Part shown: piece by piece, positions 59,920 to 64,000 of the stretch
Numbering within the stretch: position 1 is the first letter of the stretch
How the letters are laid out: the number at the start of each line of letters is the position of its first letter
Origin: Hymenobacter sp. BT559
Lineage (GTDB): Bacteria; Bacteroidota; Bacteroidia; Cytophagales; Hymenobacteraceae
Reading direction: 5' to 3'
DNA length: 64,000 nt
Assembly (NCBI RefSeq): GCF_016427535.1
Contig: NZ_JAELXV010000002.1
Coordinates: 372,001-436,000 of the forward strand
The notes under the pieces: model-generated
The model's database searches: none
What the model saw: the letters and a program-made list of their open reading frames with translations, nothing else
Told to the model about the DNA's origin: nothing
Program-made: the position numbers and the translations under genes

Positions 59920-61101
59920 ATGAAGCCTTCTATTCAGTATCTCACTACGGCAGCCCAGGTGGCCGACGTAGCCTCCCACCTAGCCACTCTGCCGCGCATC
60001 GGCATCGACCTGGAGTTTGACGACAACCGCTATCGCTATGGCCGCCACTTAGCCCTTATCCAAGTGTTCGATGGCGAAGCGGTATATCTCATCGACCCGC
60101 TGCCGCTTGAGCCCGATATGGCCGCTGGCCTAGAGCCCCTGTTTGCCGTACTGCGCGACCCGGCCGTGGCCAAGGTGTTCCACTCTTGCAAATCGGATAT
60201 TCTGCTGCTCGATGAGCTGTTTGGCGTGCACTGCCGCAACATCGTCGATACCAGCGTGCAATTCACGCTGCTAGCCCTGGAGGATAATAATATTTCCTTA
60301 GGTCGTCTCATTCATAGTGAGTTAGGCTTTGAGGTGGACAAGGGTGAGCAGAAGTCGAACTGGCTCAAGCGCCCCCTTACCGAAGCCCAAAAGGAATACG
60401 CCGCCAACGACGTGCTTTACCTCTTCGAGCTGACCGACCGCCTGGCCGCTCGCCTGCAAGAGCAGGGCCGCGCCCAGTGGGCCCAGGAAGAAAACCATGC
60501 CCTGGAGGCGGTGCGCTACGGTCGCGACGAGCTGCGCCCACACTTGCGCCTGGCTGGCAAGTACCGCATCTCGCCCGGCGAGCTGCCGCTGTTTCGGGAG
60601 CTGTATGCCCTGCGCGACCGCGTGGCGCGCCAGCTCGACCGCCCCAGTTACATGGTGCTCAGCAACGACCGCCTAGCCGAGCTCACGCGTCAGCCCATTG
60701 CCTCGCACGGCGCACTGCGCGGGGCCGGCGGCCTGCACCCCGACCTCAAGCGCTCGCCCTACGCCGATGAGCTGATTGCGCTGGCCAGTGCCGACCTGGC
60801 GCCCGACGGCCCCCTGCCCGCCGACCAGCGCCGGCCGCAGCCCTTCCGTCGCCGCTTCAACGGCCCCATAGCTGCCCGCGCTGAGGCCCGCGAAACGCTT
60901 TTGCAAGCGCTTAAAAACCACCTGGCCGCCGACTTCAGCCCCGTGCTGGCCAACACCGTACTCAGCAACCGTCTCATCGGCGACGTGGTAGAGCAGGGTA
61001 GCCTGGCCGCCCTGCGCCCCTGGCAGCGCCAGCTGCTGAGCGAAACTGCTAGTCAGCACGGCTTGCCCCTCGCCGACCTCGACGGCCCATTGGGCGCCTA
61101 G
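59920..61101 (+). CDS. rnd: Ribonuclease D
   Basis: The 393-residue 3'-5' exoribonuclease is involved in tRNA 3'-end maturation and RNA turnover. The DEDDy catalytic residues are visible: Asp/Glu in GIDLEFDDNRY, Asp in HSCKSDILLLDEL, and Tyr/Asp in KEYAANDVLYLFELTD. A helical HRDC domain follows (about 215-300, RELYALRDRVARQLDRPSYMV region), then a longer C-terminal tail. The start at 59920 is preferred for the reason given at its promoter. It is a single gene with a palindromic repeat after it. Confidence 0.93.
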   Translation: MKPSIQYLTTAAQVADVASHLATLPRIGIDLEFDDNRYRYGRHLALIQVFDGEAVYLIDPLPLEPDMAAGLEPLFAVLRDPAVAKVFHSCKSDILLLDELFGVHCRNIVDTSVQFTLLALEDNNISLGRLIHSELGFEVDKGEQKSNWLKRPLTEAQKEYAANDVLYLFELTDRLAARLQEQGRAQWAQEENHALEAVRYGRDELRPHLRLAGKYRISPGELPLFRELYALRDRVARQLDRPSYMVLSNDRLAELTRQPIASHGALRGAGGLHPDLKRSPYADELIALASADLAPDGPLPADQRRPQPFRRRFNGPIAARAEARETLLQALKNHLAADFSPVLANTVLSNRLIGDVVEQGSLAALRPWQRQLLSETASQHGLPLADLDGPLGA

Positions 61102-61120
61102 GTGATGGTATTTCGGGCAT

Positions 61121-61218
61121 TGTAGTCCGAGCGCGAGCGCAGCTCGCATCTTGCGCCCAAGTAAGCTGGTATAAGCTGACCTGACGCGGATGCGAGCTGC
61201 GCTCGTGTTTGTACTACA
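61121..61218. repeat. Inverted repeat, 30-bp arms, after rnd
   Basis: Arms 61121-61150 and 61189-61218 pair with about four mismatches and share the core GAGCGCAGCTCGCATC. The spacer is 38 bp. It lies between two co-oriented genes and looks like another dispersed palindromic family. Confidence 0.65.
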
Positions 61219-61253
61219 GCATCCTGAGCTACTTTTAACCACCCCTAGGTCCC

Positions 61254-63236
61254 GTGAAACTGCTTTACCTGCTACTGTGGCTACTGGCTAGCCCGGCCCT
61301 AGCGCAAGAAGCGCTGGTGCTGCGTGGCTTGGTGCTCGATGCCGATACGCACCAGCCCTTGCCCTTTGCGCAGGTAGGCATTGCGGGTAATAAGCTAGGT
61401 ACGAGCACCAACCAGGAGGGCCGCTTTGCGCTGCGGGTGCCGGCGGCCTACGCCGCCACCGAGCTGGAGGTGGCCCTGCTGGGCTACCGGCGCTACACCC
61501 GGCCGCTGCCGCCCTTGCCGGCGCCCGAGCTGCGCATCGAGCTAACGAGCAGTCCGGCTACCCTAGGCACCGTGGCCGTATCGTCGTCGGTGACGGGCAT
61601 CATCCGGGAGGCGGTGGCGCGCATTCCGCGCAACTACCCCACGCGGCCCACGCGCCTAACGGGCTTCTTCCGCGAGTCGGACGACCACGGTGCCGGGCAC
61701 ATGTACGACTATTTGAGCGAGGGCGTGCTGCTGGTGTACAAAGCGCCCTACCAGCACCCCAACGACGACGGGCAAGTGCAGATACTGGAGGTCCGCAAGG
61801 TAGACCTGCGTGATACCTTACGCTCGGCGCCGGGCCTGCTTCAGATAGAGTGGTCGGCGGGCCCCTTTGTGCCGCATCGGTTTGATTTCGTGCATAATCG
61901 GGCCGAGTTTATTCGGCCTTCGCAGTTCAAGAACTACCAGTATCAGCTCACGCCCCAAACCACGTTTCAGGGGCGGCCGGTGTACGTCATTGCCTTTGGC
62001 CCGCGGCCGGGCACCGACCGGGCTAGCTTTGCCGGTGAGCTGTATATTGATGAGCAGAGCTACGCCTTTCTGGGGGCGGCCTGGCACCGTACGCCCAGCG
62101 GCATCCGCCGCGAGCACGTGCTGAGCTTTCGGGCCACCGAGCGCGCCTACCGCGTGGCCTACCAGCGCTACGCCGGGCGCTGGTACCTCAAAAGCATCTG
62201 GTACAACACCCTAGGGTCGCCGGTGGCGGGGCAGGCGCGGCGGCACTTGGCCGAGTTTCTGACTACGGCTATCGACACGGCGCGGGCCGCGCCCATTCCG
62301 TACCCCGAGCGGGCGCAGTACAACGATATTTTTCTGCAGGCTCCCACACCCTACGATTCTACCTTCTGGAAAAACTACACGACATTACTGCCCTCCAGCC
62401 AACTGCAGCTCGACTTGCTGGACCAGGCGCGCCAGCAACGAGCCGAGAAACTGCTAGCCGTGCCTGCCCCTGCTTCTACCACGGCTGCACCTGGTCCGGC
62501 CGCCGCTCCGGCTCCGGCCCGGCGCTGGTGGCAGGGGCGGCTGCGCTACACCTACGGCCTGGGGCTGCTGCCCGTAGCGGCCGCGGAGAGTACCCTAGGG
62601 GTAGTGGTTGCGCCACCGGGCGCGGCATTTCGGGCGGTGGCGACCACGGCGGTAAAGCGCCGCCGCGTGGCGGCCAGCTACCAGCTGGGTGTGCAATTAG
62701 AGCTGCCGCGCCACTTGGCTTTGTATGGCCTTACGCGGGCAGCGCTGGGCCAGCTGGCAGGCCAGGGCTGGGAGGCCGGTCTAGGCTGGGAGCACAACCT
62801 GAACCCGCGCGGCCGCCCCGTGCTGGGGCGCCTGGGGGTGGCCTACCTGCGCCAAAGCCTGGGCCACGACATAGGCACCTTCGACAATCCCGGCGCCAGC
62901 TTACGCTTGGCTGGCACCGAGCTAGCCACCGACCGCCTCACCCTCAGCCTGCAGCGCCTCACCGATGCCCTTCAGCCTAGAATCGGGGTGGGAGTGGAGC
63001 TAAGCCACCAATGGCAGGCCGTGGCCGACCTAGGCTACCTGTGGCCCGTGCGCACGCGTACCCGGCTGCTGGCTACCGAGCAGGGCGGCTTCTTCCACAC
63101 CGATAGCGAAAGCGCCCTTAGCTTGCCCGCCAGCGAGGTGCAGCTGACCGTGGGTGGCCAGCCCGCCGCGGCGGCCCCTTGGCAGCTGGGCCGGGTGCAG
63201 CTGAGCGTGGGCCTGCTCTACCGCCTGGGCAAGTAG
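61254..63236 (+). CDS. Exported carboxypeptidase-regulatory-like outer-membrane protein
   Basis: The 660-residue protein has a signal peptide (KLLYLLLWLLASPALAQ). A carboxypeptidase-regulatory-like domain follows (VLRGLVLDADTHQPLPFAQVGIAG, about 20-105, with LLGYRRYTRPL). A middle DUF5686-like region has IIREAVARIPRNYPTRPTRLTGFFRES and an Ala/Pro-rich linker near residue 405-425. The C-terminal beta-rich part (RLRYTYGLGLLPVAAA... LSVGLLYRLGK) looks like a small outer-membrane barrel. The start is a GTG at 61254. No function is known. Confidence 0.8.
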   Translation: MKLLYLLLWLLASPALAQEALVLRGLVLDADTHQPLPFAQVGIAGNKLGTSTNQEGRFALRVPAAYAATELEVALLGYRRYTRPLPPLPAPELRIELTSSPATLGTVAVSSSVTGIIREAVARIPRNYPTRPTRLTGFFRESDDHGAGHMYDYLSEGVLLVYKAPYQHPNDDGQVQILEVRKVDLRDTLRSAPGLLQIEWSAGPFVPHRFDFVHNRAEFIRPSQFKNYQYQLTPQTTFQGRPVYVIAFGPRPGTDRASFAGELYIDEQSYAFLGAAWHRTPSGIRREHVLSFRATERAYRVAYQRYAGRWYLKSIWYNTLGSPVAGQARRHLAEFLTTAIDTARAAPIPYPERAQYNDIFLQAPTPYDSTFWKNYTTLLPSSQLQLDLLDQARQQRAEKLLAVPAPASTTAAPGPAAAPAPARRWWQGRLRYTYGLGLLPVAAAESTLGVVVAPPGAAFRAVATTAVKRRRVAASYQLGVQLELPRHLALYGLTRAALGQLAGQGWEAGLGWEHNLNPRGRPVLGRLGVAYLRQSLGHDIGTFDNPGASLRLAGTELATDRLTLSLQRLTDALQPRIGVGVELSHQWQAVADLGYLWPVRTRTRLLATEQGGFFHTDSESALSLPASEVQLTVGGQPAAAAPWQLGRVQLSVGLLYRLGK

Positions 63237-63308
63237 GCACGTGCCAAACCCACCTAGGGCGTTAATTTTGGTCGCGCCCGGCCGTAGTAAGCTGGGTAGC
63301 TTCTGCCC

Positions 63309-64000
63309 ATGACCGACCCCTTGCTGCCCTCTACCACGCCCAAGCCGCCCCGCGAGCCAGTATCGGGCTGGGCGTTTTGGCGGCAGGTGGCGTTTTGGGT
63401 GCTTTTGGCGCTGCTAGTGCTGGTGGGCGGCGCAGGGCATCGCCTGCTGTACCAGCCCAACGTGCTCGCGAACGTGGACGGGCCGGCTTACCTCTACATT
63501 CAGCCGGGGGCCAAGCAGCGCGAGGTACTAGACTCGCTGCGCCAACAGGGACTACTAGAGCGGCCCATCGACCTGGTGGTAGTGGCCAGCCTGCGCAAGT
63601 TTGGCACCAAAGACAACCCTACGCACCCCGGGCGCTACACTCTGCCCGCGGGCATCGGCAACCTAGAGTTGCTGCAACTGCTCGAAAGCGGCCGCCAAGA
63701 CACGGTTACGTTCACGCTCAAGCCCTTCCACTACCTGCCGCAGCTGCCGCGCCAGGCCGGCCGGCAGCTTTTCATCGATACCCTGCAGCTCCATAAGCTG
63801 CTAGTTGATAATAAATACCTAGTAAAGCGCTACAGCCTCGATACGGCTACCGTGCGCACGCTCTTCATCCCGGGGGCACTGCGGCTGTTTTGGCCCACGC
63901 CGGCGGCTGCCTTCCTCGACTCGGTGGCCGTCCGCCACCGCCGCTTCTGGACGGCCGCGCGGCGGCAGCAGGCCGATTCGCTAAAAATGACCCCCGTGCA
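63309..64000 (+). CDS. mltG: Endolytic transglycosylase MltG/YceG-like (3' part outside window)
   Basis: The first 230 codons are present. The N-terminus is cytosolic and Pro-rich, followed by one membrane anchor (VAFWVLLALLVLVGG) and a LysM-like domain (YLYIQPGAKQREVLDSLRQQGLLERP, KFGTKDNPTHPGRYTLPAGIGNLELLQLLESG). The catalytic region is only beginning at the edge (LFIPGALRLFWPTPAAAFLDSV). MltG cleaves nascent glycan strands during peptidoglycan synthesis. Assignment rests on architecture, since the catalytic Glu is outside the window. Confidence 0.85.
   Translation, partial: MTDPLLPSTTPKPPREPVSGWAFWRQVAFWVLLALLVLVGGAGHRLLYQPNVLANVDGPAYLYIQPGAKQREVLDSLRQQGLLERPIDLVVVASLRKFGTKDNPTHPGRYTLPAGIGNLELLQLLESGRQDTVTFTLKPFHYLPQLPRQAGRQLFIDTLQLHKLLVDNKYLVKRYSLDTATVRTLFIPGALRLFWPTPAAAFLDSVAVRHRRFWTAARRQQADSLKMTPV

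Larger units (their letters stand above)
648..63258. repeat. Dispersed highly iterated palindrome CCTAGG
   Basis: I counted about 110 copies of CCTAGG between 648 and 63258, both in genes and between them, often extended to ACCTAGGT or CCCTAGGG. In coding DNA it mostly occurs as xxC-CTA-GGN (Leu-Gly) and sometimes as CCT-AGG (Pro-Arg, e.g. near 9497, 33841 and 49508). At about 60% GC, base composition alone predicts roughly 20. The SusC genes and the duplicated kinase core have few or none. Confidence 0.8.

Noticed and set aside
648..63258. CCTAGG as a restriction recognition site under avoidance
   Set aside because: Restriction pressure lowers site counts; here the word is strongly enriched. 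A protective methylase remains possible.

Overview
The window looks like a chromosomal segment of a GC-rich member of the Bacteroidota, most like Hymenobacter and its relatives (Cytophagales). The evidence is two SusC/SusD pairs, a type IX secretion sorting domain, a GWxTD protein, a DUF4834 protein, a fused MurF-alanine racemase, and several exact TAnnTTTG (-7) promoter elements. Few clear Shine-Dalgarno sites are visible. I saw no rRNA, convincing tRNA, integrase, transposase or CRISPR array. The genus is an inference.

Layout. 1-4.4 kb: recQ (cut by the left edge) is divergent from sugar genes (arabinose-5-phosphate isomerase, GT2 glycosyltransferase, manC) that supply surface polysaccharide. 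4.4-8.3 kb: rlmB, a GWxTD protein, DUF4834 and two small exported proteins. 8.4-12.5 kb: two Gfo/Idh/MocA oxidoreductases around a double DUF1080 protein, probably a small 3-keto-glycoside module. 12.6-26.2 kb: mostly housekeeping (DUF5686 outer-membrane protein, EamA transporter, recX, DUF4230, a PLP enzyme, YfhO, an exported EEP-family protein, murF-alr). 26.8-31.9 kb: two paralogous alpha/beta-hydrolase proteins, both lacking the nucleophilic serine, around an OmpA-like lipoprotein and a small exported protein. 32-39 kb: two tandem histidine kinases, a receiver protein, a receiver-adenylate cyclase and, convergent to it, a membrane transporter-HEAT-cyclic-nucleotide-binding fusion. Together these read as a phospho-relay to cAMP to membrane effector circuit. 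40.4-42.9 kb: feoAB iron uptake. 43.5-48.1 and 55.1-59.6 kb: two SusD-SusC pairs on the minus strand. Between them lies a 55-codon peptide gene followed three bases later by a DUF692/MNIO enzyme (candidate RiPP operon), an HExxHxxGxxH lipoprotein protease, an S8 protease with a T9SS tail, and a MarR-GNAT regulator. 59.9-64 kb: RNase D, a carboxypeptidase-regulatory-domain protein, and mltG (cut by the right edge).

Two sequence-level signals cut across the gene map. The palindrome CCTAGG occurs about 110 times by my eye count, against roughly 20 expected at about 60% GC. Many gene junctions, mainly between converging genes, carry long near-perfect inverted repeats of several families that start at or within a few bases of stop codons. 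One similar repeat lies in frame inside murF-alr.

The best candidate for an undescribed system is the MNIO operon at 48.4-49.8 kb (precursor ending in Cys-Pro-Ala-Cys-Gly-Leu-Gly). The cAMP circuit at 32-39 kb is second.
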